Source of the DNA: Halorubrum aethiopicum
GTDB lineage: Archaea > Halobacteriota > Halobacteria > Halobacteriales > Haloferacaceae
Assembly: GCF_001542905.1 (NCBI RefSeq)
Contig: NZ_LOAJ01000001.1
Span: 1,860,001 to 1,924,000, forward strand
Direction of reading: 5' to 3'
DNA length: 64,000 nucleotides
The notes under the pieces are model-generated. The model did not search any database and was not told where the DNA came from. It saw only the letters and a program-made list of their open reading frames with translations. The translations under genes and the position numbers were made by a program. Below are positions 32,265-40,232 of the stretch, piece by piece. The number at the start of each line of letters is the position of its first letter. The stretch's first letter is position 1.

Positions 32265-33467
32265 CTAGGGCGCGGCCTGCTTCGTCGAGATCAACTCGAT
32301 CACGTCGCGGTGGGAGAGCTCGTGGTCGGCCCCGACCTGTCGGCCGCTCCGGCAGTCGGTGCCGTGGAGCAGCCCCTCGCCGATGTCGGAGTGGATGTGG
32401 TACGCGAAGTCCTCCGTCGTCGCGCCCTCGGGCAGGAGGAAGCAGTCGCGGAAGACGCCCTTCTCGTCGCTCGACCCGTTCGCGGAGCCCGGAAACACCG
32501 CGATACAGCCGAGCACGTCGAAGACGGCGGCCTCCAGCGCCGCCTGGACCCCGGTGCCGCCGTACTCGCTCACGTGGTCGCGGATCGCCTCGAGGCCCGC
32601 GGCCTGCTCGTCGGAGACGTCGCCGACGACCTCGAAGTCGTCGTCGCCGGCGGTGTAGTCGACGACGCCCGCCTCGTCCGCGTTCTTGAGCGCCTTCTCG
32701 GCGTGGGCGCTCACGGGGACGAACGAGAGGTGGTCGTAGTCGGGGTCGTCGGTTATCTCCGCCCAGTTCTCCCTGGCTTCGGGCGTGTCGGTCTTGTTGG
32801 CCGCGACGACCATCGGCTTGGTGCGCTTTCTGATCTCGCGAGCGAGGGACTCGCGGTCCTCCGCGTCCCACGTCTCGGGGTCGAGCTCGAGCTCCTCTGC
32901 GAGGATGACCTGCTTCATCTCGTCCTTCGTGATCCCGAACGCGGACATCTGTTCCGCAAGCTCCTCCTCGATGGCGGCCTCGGAGCCCTGATAGCGCGTC
33001 GCGTACTTCTCGAGGCCCTTCGAGAGCACGTCGAGGTACCAGGCGTCGAGCTCCTCCTCGAGGAAGTCGATGTCCTCGCGGGGGTCGTGGCCCTCGGTCC
33101 GCTCGCCCTCGATGTCCGTCGTTCCCGAGAAGTCGACGACGTGGACCAGCGCGTCCGTCTCGTTGAGGTCGGTGAGGAACTGGTTGCCGAGCCCGCGCCC
33201 CTCGTGTGCGCCGGGGACCAGCCCGGCCACGTCGACGAGTTCGATCGGGACGAACCGCGTGCCGTCGCGACAGACCCCGACGCTCGGGGTACACGTCTCG
33301 TCGAACTCCGGGGCCGCACACTCGACGCGGACGTAGGCCTCGCCCACGCTCGGATCGATCGTCGTGAAGGGATAGGCTCCCTCGGGCACGTCGTTCATCG
33401 TCGCCGCGTTGAAGAACGTCGATTTGCCCACCGAGGGCTTACCGACGAGGCCGATCCGGTAACTCAT
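32265..33467 (-). CDS. ychF: redox-regulated ATPase YchF (Obg-like, TGS domain)
   Basis: Universal P-loop NTPase associated with the ribosome and protein quality control, with a preference for ATP over GTP. Walker A LVGKPSVGKST is at 7-17, the switch region contains ELVDVAGLVPGAHEGRGLGN, and the G4-like motif is NKTD in VVAANKTDTPEA. A coiled-coil arm is around residues 130-180. The C-terminal TGS domain has CFLLPEGATTEDFAYHIHSDIGEGL. It has 400 residues, the archaeal length. The start at 33467 gives the canonical MSYRIGLVGKPSVG. Confidence 0.95.
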   Translation of the reverse strand: MSYRIGLVGKPSVGKSTFFNAATMNDVPEGAYPFTTIDPSVGEAYVRVECAAPEFDETCTPSVGVCRDGTRFVPIELVDVAGLVPGAHEGRGLGNQFLTDLNETDALVHVVDFSGTTDIEGERTEGHDPREDIDFLEEELDAWYLDVLSKGLEKYATRYQGSEAAIEEELAEQMSAFGITKDEMKQVILAEELELDPETWDAEDRESLAREIRKRTKPMVVAANKTDTPEARENWAEITDDPDYDHLSFVPVSAHAEKALKNADEAGVVDYTAGDDDFEVVGDVSDEQAAGLEAIRDHVSEYGGTGVQAALEAAVFDVLGCIAVFPGSANGSSDEKGVFRDCFLLPEGATTEDFAYHIHSDIGEGLLHGTDCRSGRQVGADHELSHRDVIELISTKQAAP

Positions 33468-33587
33468 TACCCCGATTCCGCCGTCCGAGGTGAAAAGCGA
33501 TGCGAGAGGGGAGAGCGCATGCGAGAGCATCCATCGCACACGGGAAACCAAATGCGGGTCACGAACCCGAGAGCGGCGTCCTGAACC

Positions 33588-33595
33588 GCTTATGT
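33588..33595 (+). promoter_or_regulatory. TATA element of the amidohydrolase gene
   Basis: gcttatgt lies 24-31 bases before the ATG at 33619, which decides that start over the earlier in-frame ATG inside the promoter. Confidence 0.6.
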
Positions 33596-33618
33596 ACCGG
33601 GGCGTCGAACCCCGACCC

Positions 33619-34809
33619 ATGTACGCGCTCGTCGGCGGCACCGTCCACACGGCAACGGAGCGGGGAACGATCGAGGGAACCGTCGTCATCGACCACGGGG
33701 AGATCGTCGCCGTCGGTGACGTCGAACCGCCCGAGGAGGCGACCGTCCTCGACGTCGAGGGGCTCCACGTCACGCCGGGGCTCGTCGACGCCCACAGCCA
33801 CGCCGGGGTGGCCGAGTGGGGCGAGCCCGAGGACCGCGACTACAACGAGGGGACCGACGCGGTCACCCCGCACGTCACCGCGCTCGACGGCTTTCACCCC
33901 CGCGACGAGGAGCTGAAACACGCGTTCCAGAACGGCGTGACCTCCGTCTCGGCGCGGATGGGCTCCGGCAACGTGATCGGCGGGATCATCTGCTCGATGA
34001 AGACGCACGGGCTGACCGCCGACGACATGCTGATCCGCGAGGACGGGATGAAGGCCGCGATGGGCGAGAACCCCAAGCGCTTCCACGGCGAGGAGCAGGG
34101 CCGTCAGCCGTCGACGCGTCCCGGCGTGGCGGCCACCCTCCGCTCGGCGCTGATGGAGGCGGAGGACTACGTCGACCGGCGCGAGCACGCCCGCAACGAG
34201 GGCGAGCCGTTCGAGCGCGACCTCGGCATGGAGAACCTCTCGCGCGTGCTCACCGAGGGGCTTCCGCTCCGGGTCCACGCCCACCGCGCAGACGACATCA
34301 TGACGGTGTTCCGGATCGCGGAGGAGTTCGGGATCGAGAATCTCTCCATCGAGCACGCGACCGAGGGGCACCTGATCGCGGAGGAGTTCGCGAAGCGGGA
34401 CGTGCCCGCGGTCGTCGGCCCGTCGCTGTACTCCGGCGCGAAGTACGAACTGCGCAACATCACCTTCGAGACGCCGGGTATCCTCCACGAGGCCGGCGTG
34501 AAGGTCGCGATCCAGACCGACGCGCCCGTGTTGCCCCAACAGCACCTCGACGTCTGCGTCGGGCTCGCGGTCCGCGAGGGGTTCCCCGAGGAGGAGGCGC
34601 TGGAGGCGGTCACGCGCTACCCCGCCGAGATCCTCGGGATCGACGACCGCGTCGGCACCCTGGAGGTCGGCACCGACGCCGACGTGGCGGTCTGGGACGG
34701 CGTCTTCCACGAGAACGGGACCCGCACGCGACACGTCTTCGTCGACGGCGAGCACGTCTTCGACCGCGAGCGCGACTCGGTCGACCCCCGCGAGGAGTAC
34801 GACTGGTAG
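33619..34809 (+). CDS. amidohydrolase (imidazolonepropionase-like)
   Basis: Metal-dependent hydrolase of 396 residues. Metal and active-site motifs of the superfamily are present: DAHSHAG near residue 59, HAHRADDI near 220, IEHATEGH near 245 and QTDAPVLP near 300. The ends pair as the usual small beta domain (N-terminal YALVGGTVHTATERG, C-terminal VGTDADVAVWDGVFHENG). The substrate is not evident, since no histidine-degradation genes are nearby. Copy 2 of the dispersed element follows the stop by about 80 bases. Confidence 0.88.
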   Translation: MYALVGGTVHTATERGTIEGTVVIDHGEIVAVGDVEPPEEATVLDVEGLHVTPGLVDAHSHAGVAEWGEPEDRDYNEGTDAVTPHVTALDGFHPRDEELKHAFQNGVTSVSARMGSGNVIGGIICSMKTHGLTADDMLIREDGMKAAMGENPKRFHGEEQGRQPSTRPGVAATLRSALMEAEDYVDRREHARNEGEPFERDLGMENLSRVLTEGLPLRVHAHRADDIMTVFRIAEEFGIENLSIEHATEGHLIAEEFAKRDVPAVVGPSLYSGAKYELRNITFETPGILHEAGVKVAIQTDAPVLPQQHLDVCVGLAVREGFPEEEALEAVTRYPAEILGIDDRVGTLEVGTDADVAVWDGVFHENGTRTRHVFVDGEHVFDRERDSVDPREEYDW

Positions 34810-34888
34810 GAGAGCGTCGTCGAACCGTTCACAGACCGTGTGGTGCCATTAGTGAACCAGTCAGTAGCGATCAGTCCCTATCCGATCA

Positions 34889-35003
34889 GTGCGGTGGCGC
34901 GCCTCCGAGCGCCCCTTGGGCGCGAGGAGTCCGCGAGGGAGTCGCTGGCGCGGAACCGCGCCAGCGACGAGGCTGGGGAGGTGTGAGGTGCGTTGCGGTC
35001 GCG
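34889..35003 (+). repeat. dispersed structured intergenic element, copy 2 (3' truncated)
   Basis: Begins with GTGCGGTGGCGCGCC, then the first hairpin GCGCCC-CTT-GGGCGC, TCCGCGAGGGA, the second hairpin with a perfect 13-bp stem (GTCGCTGGCGCGG / CCGCGCCAGCGAC), then GAGGCTGGGGAGG and TGTGAGGTGCG. The later CTTTGGAG block is missing. It lies in sense orientation downstream of the amidohydrolase and is convergent with a halocyanin gene. Confidence 0.8.
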
Positions 35004-35039
35004 TACGTCGATCACCGCCGGTTCACCGCCCCGTCAGCT

Positions 35040-35450
35040 TCACTCCACGACCCTGACGACCCCGCGCATCCCCTGCGTCTGGTGTGGCGTACAGACGTAC
35101 TCGTGGATTCCCGGCTCCTCGAACGTGTGCTCGAAGGTGTGGCCGGCCTCGTTGGTCAACTCGGACTCGAACACGCCGTCGACGTGGACGACGTTGTGCC
35201 CGCCGCCCTCGCCGGTCCACTCCCAGACCACGGTCGTGCCGGGGTCGATCCGGACGTTCGACGGATCGAAGGAGAGCCCGTTTCCGGCCCCGACGGCGAC
35301 CTCGACCGTCCCCTGACCGGTCCGGTCGACCGGCTCCGCGTCGCTTCCGCCCCCGCCCGATCCGCCGGTCAGCCCGGCACAGCCGGCGAGGAGGGCGATC
35401 GAGGCGGCACTACAGGACCCGACGAGCGCACGACGACTGCGTTCGACCAT
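35040..35450 (-). CDS. halocyanin (blue copper lipoprotein)
   Basis: Third halocyanin, 136 residues, the most compact. The signal MVERSRRALVGS carries the RR pair, and the lipobox LAGC puts the lipidated cysteine at Cys24. The Gly/Ser linker is only about 10 residues, and the cupredoxin domain follows. Copper ligands are His in GGGHNVVH and the Cys-His-Met group in YVCTPHQTQGMRG. The start at 35450 is supported by a TATA-like CGTTTTACC about 25-32 bases upstream. The open frame extends 50 codons further but would begin upstream of the promoter. Confidence 0.93.
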   Translation of the reverse strand: MVERSRRALVGSCSAASIALLAGCAGLTGGSGGGGSDAEPVDRTGQGTVEVAVGAGNGLSFDPSNVRIDPGTTVVWEWTGEGGGHNVVHVDGVFESELTNEAGHTFEHTFEEPGIHEYVCTPHQTQGMRGVVRVVE

Positions 35451-35541
35451 GCGTCGGGAAGGGCGGCGATCGGGTAAAACGTCTCGACCGCTCCCCGGCG
35501 ATGGGAACGGGTTTTTCACCGACAGCGCCGAAAGAGCGGAC

Positions 35542-36027
35542 ATGAGCGAATGGACCGACGCGATCGTCGGCGAGCGGATGACCGTCGACAACGAGTTCAA
35601 CGACCGCGTGATGGCCTCGCGGTTCTCCAGTCAGGAGTGGGGACTGATCATGACCGCGGCGGAGTTCGAGATCGAGGACTCCGAGGACCCCGAGGCGGCG
35701 CGGATCGTCGCCGACACCTCGAACCTGCCCGCGATCATGCCCGAACTGGAGAACGTCCGGTCGCAGGTCGCCGCGATGGGCGGCAGGGGCGGTCCCGGCG
35801 ACGCGGGAGGCGGGGCCGGCGGATCCGGAAGCGGCGGCGGAGGCGGCGGGATCCTCGACTCGATCAAGGGCGCGCTCGGCCTCGGCGGAAGCGGCGGCGG
35901 CGGCGGCACGAGCGACGAGGAGCTGGAGGCGGCGGAACGGCTCCTCGAGGAGTACGCCGAGGAGCTTCAAGCGCACCTCGAGAGCGTCGGCAAGTGGGAG
36001 CAGGTGCGGGTCGCCTACCAGGAGTGA
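35542..36027 (+). CDS. haloarchaeal DUF5799-like protein
   Basis: A 161-residue protein of a haloarchaea-specific family that I recall as DUF5799, with no known function. The N-terminal domain (residues 1-75) has VGERMTVDNEFNDRV and SQEWGLIMTAAEFEIED. A central glycine-rich stretch (about 85-125) contains the short hydrophobic ILDSIKGALGLGG. A C-terminal helix (SDEELEAAERLLEEYAEELQ) follows. TATA GGTTTTTCACC is 25-35 bases before the ATG. It is divergent from the halocyanin. Confidence 0.7.
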   Translation: MSEWTDAIVGERMTVDNEFNDRVMASRFSSQEWGLIMTAAEFEIEDSEDPEAARIVADTSNLPAIMPELENVRSQVAAMGGRGGPGDAGGGAGGSGSGGGGGGILDSIKGALGLGGSGGGGGTSDEELEAAERLLEEYAEELQAHLESVGKWEQVRVAYQE

Positions 36028-36091
36028 CCGTTTTCCGCGGCCCGCTGCCGCGGTCGACGGATACAACCGCCGAGCCGGCGAACCCCTCCAC

Positions 36092-36745
36092 ATGACGGAG
36101 ATCCCGCTCGAACACGTTCACGTCGCTCCCGACCACGACGCCGGTTCCGCTCCGGCGGTCTTCGTGCTCCACGGCCGCGGTGCCGACGAGGAGGACCTCC
36201 TGCCCGTCGCGGAGTCGCTTCCCGACGACCTCCACGTGATCAGCCTCCGCGCGCCCGACCCGCTACAGGGCGGCTACACGTGGTACGAGCTCGACCTCTC
36301 CGGCGGCGGGCTCCACGAGAGCCAGCCGCACGCCGCGGACTTCCGGCGGAGCCTCGATCTGATCGACGAGAGCGTCGCGGCCGCGACCGAGGTCTACGAC
36401 CTCGACGCCGACCGGATCGGGCTGCTCGGGTTCAGCCAGGGCGCGATCACGAGCCTCTCGCTCCTCCTCGAGAACCCCGACACCTACGACTGGGTCGTCG
36501 GGCTCCACGGCTACCTCCCCGACTCACACGCGGATCTGGCCCCCGACGGGATCGAGGGGAAACCCGTCTTCGTCGGTGCCGGCACGGGCGACCGGGTGAT
36601 CCCGGACTCGCGGAGCGAGGCGGCCGCCGATCGGCTCGCGGAGCTCGGCGCGGACGTGACCTACGAGACGTACGCCACCGGTCACGGGATCGGCCGGGAG
36701 GAGCTCGCCGACGTGGTGGCGTTCGTCGAGGCGCGGCTCGCGTGA
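36092..36745 (+). CDS. carboxylesterase/phospholipase (alpha/beta hydrolase)
   Basis: A 217-residue alpha/beta hydrolase of the bacterial carboxylesterase/lysophospholipase family. The catalytic triad can be read: Ser115 in GFSQGA, Asp167 in GTGDRVIP and His198 in ATGHGIG. The oxyanion region is VFVLHGRGADEEDLL. It is soluble, with no signal. Natural substrates are probably short-chain esters or lysolipids, which is family knowledge. It lies 64 bases after the DUF5799-like gene on the same strand. Confidence 0.9.
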   Translation: MTEIPLEHVHVAPDHDAGSAPAVFVLHGRGADEEDLLPVAESLPDDLHVISLRAPDPLQGGYTWYELDLSGGGLHESQPHAADFRRSLDLIDESVAAATEVYDLDADRIGLLGFSQGAITSLSLLLENPDTYDWVVGLHGYLPDSHADLAPDGIEGKPVFVGAGTGDRVIPDSRSEAAADRLAELGADVTYETYATGHGIGREELADVVAFVEARLA

Positions 36746-36859
36746 GGCGAGGACGCGACGACGTCGAGTGGGGGGACGGATGTCCGGCGAGAGCGTGACG
36801 GACCGTGGATCCGGGTCGCTCATCGCGCGGATCCGGGTCGCTCGCGACGACGGATCGAG

Positions 36860-37435
36860 TCACTCGGCAGGTCCGCCCGCGGCGTCGAGCGGCTCGGTAC
36901 ACCAGTGACAGAAATCGAGGTCCGCGTCGGTGTCGCGGCCGCAGTGGGGACACTCGATCGTCGACGGGACCGCCCCCGGCGGCTTCGCCCCGGCGTCGGA
37001 ACCGGTTCGCCTCGCCCTCCCCTCGTTTTCGCGACCCGCGGCCCCGGCGGACCCGTCGGCCGCGTTGCCGTCACCCCCGGTCCGCTCGACCGTGCCGGTT
37101 CCCGTCTCCCCGGTACCCGTCGCGCCCGTGGTCGCGCCGCCGGCTCCCCGTTGTCGGTCGTAGCGCCGGTTGTTCCGGACCGCGAGGACGTAGGCGTCGA
37201 CGACGCTGGCGAGCACCGCGAGCAGGCCGGGTGCGACGTCGGCGACCGGCGGCGTCTCGCGGGCCAGCAGCTGGTCGACGGCCGCGTCCGGCACGAGGAA
37301 CACGAGCGTCGCCGTGATCACGGCGTACCAGCCGAACGCGCGGGCCCACCGTCGGAGGTACGCGTGGCCGAGCCCGGATATCAACAGCGCTAACAGCACG
37401 GCGAGCCACGGTCGCCGTCGACGGATCTCGCTCAT
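36860..37435 (-). CDS. membrane protein with C-terminal zinc ribbon
   Basis: A 191-residue protein. Three hydrophobic segments (about 9-25, 33-50, 67-87) form a small membrane domain with LISGLGHAYLRRWARAFGWY, a pattern seen in TM2-like haloarchaeal proteins. They are followed by a long Gly/Thr/Asp-rich linker and a zinc ribbon with IECPHCGRDTDADLDFCHWC. The function is unknown, and the two cysteine pairs make zinc binding likely. It is convergent with the esterase. Confidence 0.8.
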   Translation of the reverse strand: MSEIRRRRPWLAVLLALLISGLGHAYLRRWARAFGWYAVITATLVFLVPDAAVDQLLARETPPVADVAPGLLAVLASVVDAYVLAVRNNRRYDRQRGAGGATTGATGTGETGTGTVERTGGDGNAADGSAGAAGRENEGRARRTGSDAGAKPPGAVPSTIECPHCGRDTDADLDFCHWCTEPLDAAGGPAE

Positions 37436-37515
37436 GTCCCGGCGGTACGGACTCCGGAGCCGTGTAGTTGTCCCTCCCTCGGAGCGTTTATCCCTCCGAG
37501 ACGCCGAGTCGGCGT

Positions 37516-37671
37516 ATGTTCGGGATCCCGACGGCGGAGCTCCTCACGGGGCTCCGGATCGCCCTCCTCGCGGTCGCCTACTGGGGGGCCGGGTTCGTGG
37601 TTGCGTACCTCCTGTACAGGCGATGGCGCGGCGACGGCCCGCGAGACTCCGACGGCGAGGCGGAGAACTAG
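37516..37671 (+). CDS. small single-pass membrane protein (51 aa)
   Basis: A 51-residue protein with one transmembrane helix (about 8-31, LLTGLRIALLAVAYWGAGFV) and a basic then acidic cytoplasmic end RRWRGDGPRDSDGEAEN. The ATG at 37516 has GCGTTTATCCC 25-32 bases upstream, a good leaderless promoter, so I regard it as a real gene. It is divergent from the zinc-ribbon membrane protein. Function unknown. Confidence 0.72.
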   Translation: MFGIPTAELLTGLRIALLAVAYWGAGFVVAYLLYRRWRGDGPRDSDGEAEN

Positions 37672-37784
37672 CCTCGACGCGGCGCGGGCCGGGGAACGAC
37701 CCCCGCGACCCCCGGATTCCGCTTCCCACCACCCCCGGCTTCCGCTTCGACCACGCTTTTGCCGCCGCCCGCCGGAGGACGGGT

Positions 37785-38777
37785 ATGACCGACACGGCGC
37801 TCGTGGTCGGCGGCACGCGGTTCATCGGCCGGCACGCGGTCGCGGACCTCACCGAGAACGGCTACCGGGTCACGACGCTGACCCGCGGGAACCGCGAGGA
37901 CCCGTTCGCGGACGACGACCGGGTCGACCACATCGAGGGGGATCGCACGAACGACCGCGACCTGGAAGCCGCGAGGCTGTCCGCGGATCCCGATATCGTG
38001 ATCGACTGCGTGGCGTACCGCCCCGCCGACGTCGCGGCCGCGACCGAGATCTTCGCCGACGTCGACGGCTACGTGTACGTCTCCTCCGGCGCGGCCTACG
38101 CGGCCGAGCACGTGCCGAAACGCGAGGGCGAGACGCCGCTCGAGGCGTGTACGCCGGAACAGGCGACCGACGATAGCGACGCCACCTACGGCAACCGGAA
38201 GGCCGCGGGCGACCGGGAGGTCTTCGCCGCGGCCGCCGAGGGCGTCAACGCGACGTCCGTCAGGCCGTGTATCGTGTACGGCCCGCACGACTACACCGAG
38301 CGGCTCGACTACTGGATCGATCGCGTCCTCACCTACGACCGCGTGGTCGTCCCCGGCGACGGGGACAACCTCTGGCACCGGGCGTACGTCGAGGACGTGG
38401 CGAGCGCGCTCCGGATCGTCGCGGAGCGCGGCGAGCCGGGGGCCGCCTACAACGTCGGCGACCGCCGGGCGCTCACGCTCGAGGAGACGCTCGAGACGAT
38501 CGCCGCCGTCGCCGACACGACGTGTACGGTCGTGCCCGCGGACGCGGACGCCCTCGCGGCCGGCGGGCTCGAGCCGACCGACTTCACGCTCTACCGGGAG
38601 TACCCGCACCTGCTCGACACCTGCGCGCTCGCCGACCTCGGCTGGGAGTCGACGCCCGTCGAGGAGGCGATGGCGCGGAGCGTCGCCGACCACCGCGACT
38701 CGGATCGCGACGGGAACGAGTGGGACCCCGGTCGCGACGCCGAAGAGCGGGTACTCGGCGTGAAAGAGACGTTATAG
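37785..38777 (+). CDS. NAD-dependent epimerase/dehydratase family protein
   Basis: A 330-residue extended short-chain dehydrogenase. The NAD loop is VVGGTRFIGRHAVADL at the N terminus. The active-site region has VYVSSGAAYA, and the Tyr-x-x-x-Lys motif appears as YGNRK around residue 134. Then VRPCIVYGPHDYTERLDYW and the C-terminal substrate domain. This type acts on nucleotide sugars or as an mRNA-binding-like RNA-associated group, and the substrate cannot be called. The start at 37785 is 25-32 bases after CGCTTTTGCC. Confidence 0.88.
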   Translation: MTDTALVVGGTRFIGRHAVADLTENGYRVTTLTRGNREDPFADDDRVDHIEGDRTNDRDLEAARLSADPDIVIDCVAYRPADVAAATEIFADVDGYVYVSSGAAYAAEHVPKREGETPLEACTPEQATDDSDATYGNRKAAGDREVFAAAAEGVNATSVRPCIVYGPHDYTERLDYWIDRVLTYDRVVVPGDGDNLWHRAYVEDVASALRIVAERGEPGAAYNVGDRRALTLEETLETIAAVADTTCTVVPADADALAAGGLEPTDFTLYREYPHLLDTCALADLGWESTPVEEAMARSVADHRDSDRDGNEWDPGRDAEERVLGVKETL

Positions 38778-38781
38778 CCCT

Positions 38782-38912
38782 GCCGTGGCGCGCCTGCGAG
38801 CGCCCGGAAGGGCGCGAGGAGGGAGAGATCGGAGGTCGCTCTGACAGCCCGCGAGTCCTCGCGACTGGAACTTTGGATGTGTTCACCACACCAACGACCA
38901 TCTCGCATTGGC
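38782..38912 (+). repeat. dispersed structured intergenic element, copy 3 (internally deleted)
   Basis: Starts six bases after the epimerase stop: CCGTGGCGCGCC, the first hairpin GCGCCC-GGAA-GGGCGC, then a short non-matching stretch replacing the second hairpin and the GAGGCTGGGG block, then CTCGCGACTGGAACTTTGG, TGTGTTCACC and ACGACCATCTCG at the 3' end. Convergent with the cysteine synthase gene. Confidence 0.75.
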
Positions 38913-39075
38913 CATCCCGATCGTCATCGAAATAAGCGTTCTACACGCGCCCTTCAACGACCGGCCGTTTCGTTCTGAGTGATGTCTGAACGATCGAACG
39001 GTGGAGCAGGGGAAGTTCGGGATCGGATCGCGTCCGATCTGAGCCGGAGCGTCTCGAATCGAAGGAGGTTCTCCG

Positions 39076-40056
39076 CTACCCCTCCCACTCCTCGAAGTCG
39101 CGGTAGACGCCCTTCGAGAGGTAGCGCTCCGAGGAGTCGGGGAAGACGGTCACGACGCTCTCGTGGGGGGCGTCGACCTCGCCGTCGCGGATCTCGCGGG
39201 CGACCCGCTTGGCGGCGAGCGCGTTCGCGGCCGACGAGGAGGCGACGAGGTGACCCTCCTCGGCGGCGAGCCGGCCCATCTCCTCGTGGACCTCGCGGTC
39301 GGGGATCGCGTGGATCTCGTCGACGAGATCGGGGTCGAACAGCTCGTTGGTCTCGATGTCGTGGGTGCCGATCCCCTCAGTCTTGTACTCCTCGTGGTCG
39401 ACGTCCTCGCCGAAGAACTCGCGGTACGCGGAGCCGGCGGGCTCGACGGCGACGACGCGGGTGTCGGAGTCGCGCTCGCGGAAGTAGCGGGCCATGCCCA
39501 TCAGCGTGCCGGCGGTGCCGCAGCCGGCGACGACCGCGCCCACCTCGCCGTCGAGCGCCTCGGCGATCTCCGGGCCGGTCGTCTCGTAGTGGGCCTCGGC
39601 GTTGAGCGGGTTCGAGAACTGCTGGGGGACCACCGCGCCGTCCAGCTCCTCCGCGATCTCGTGGGCGCGCTCGATCGCGAACCCCATCCCGTCGTCCGTC
39701 GGCGTGTTGATCACGTCCGCGCCGAGCGCCCGCATCAGCTGCTGTTTCTCCACGGAGAACCGTTCGGGGACGACGAAGACGGCGTTCACGTCGAGCTGCT
39801 CGGCGGCGACCGCGATCCCGATTCCCGTGTTGCCCGCGGTCGGCTCGATGACCGTCCCACCGGGCTCCAGATCGCCGCGCTCGAGCATCGCCTCGAGCAT
39901 GTATTTCCCGATGCGGTCCTTGACGCTCGCGCCGGGGTTGAACGACTCCAGCTTCGCGTACACCGGCACCGCGTCCGGCGAGTCGTGAACCCGGACGAGC
40001 GGCGTCTCGCCGATCGTCTCCAACACGGAGTCGAGGGGCTCGCGATGCGTGGTCAT
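39076..40056 (-). CDS. cysK: PLP-dependent cysteine synthase
   Basis: Fold-type II PLP enzyme of 326 residues that makes cysteine (or a related amino acid) from an activated serine and sulfide. The Schiff-base lysine is K46 in [12 protein letters not shown]. The phosphate loop is in [15 protein letters not shown], and the PLP-anchoring loop [15 protein letters not shown]. The asparagine and serine contacts are typical of CysK/CysM. The ATG at 40056 is preferred because the upstream frame is Arg/Pro-rich and has no promoter. Whether the donor is O-acetylserine or O-phosphoserine is not decided. Confidence 0.9.
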   Translation of the reverse strand: MTTHREPLDSVLETIGETPLVRVHDSPDAVPVYAKLESFNPGASVKDRIGKYMLEAMLERGDLEPGGTVIEPTAGNTGIGIAVAAEQLDVNAVFVVPERFSVEKQQLMRALGADVINTPTDDGMGFAIERAHEIAEELDGAVVPQQFSNPLNAEAHYETTGPEIAEALDGEVGAVVAGCGTAGTLMGMARYFRERDSDTRVVAVEPAGSAYREFFGEDVDHEEYKTEGIGTHDIETNELFDPDLVDEIHAIPDREVHEEMGRLAAEEGHLVASSSAANALAAKRVAREIRDGEVDAPHESVVTVFPDSSERYLSKGVYRDFEEWEG

Positions 40057-40202
40057 GTAGAGGCAAGGGTTGCCGCCCGGTTTGTGTGTTTCCATCCCCG
40101 GGGCGGCCGGTCGACGGCGCCCGGTCGACGACGCCCGGTTCGCTCTCGACCCGGCTCGTCCCGCTCGGCCCGGCTCGCCCCGTTCGGGCGGATCGAACAA
40201 CA

Positions 40203-40208
40203 CTTATG
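40203..40208 (+). promoter_or_regulatory. TATA element of thrS
   Basis: cttatg lies 25-30 bases before the ATG at 40233 and excludes the in-frame ATG that it overlaps. Confidence 0.6.
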
Positions 40209-40232
40209 CCGCTCGTCCGGCTTTCCGAGGGT

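Noticed and set aside
34993-35316. Frame antisense to the third halocyanin
   Set aside because: It mirrors the cupredoxin gene and lacks its own start signals.
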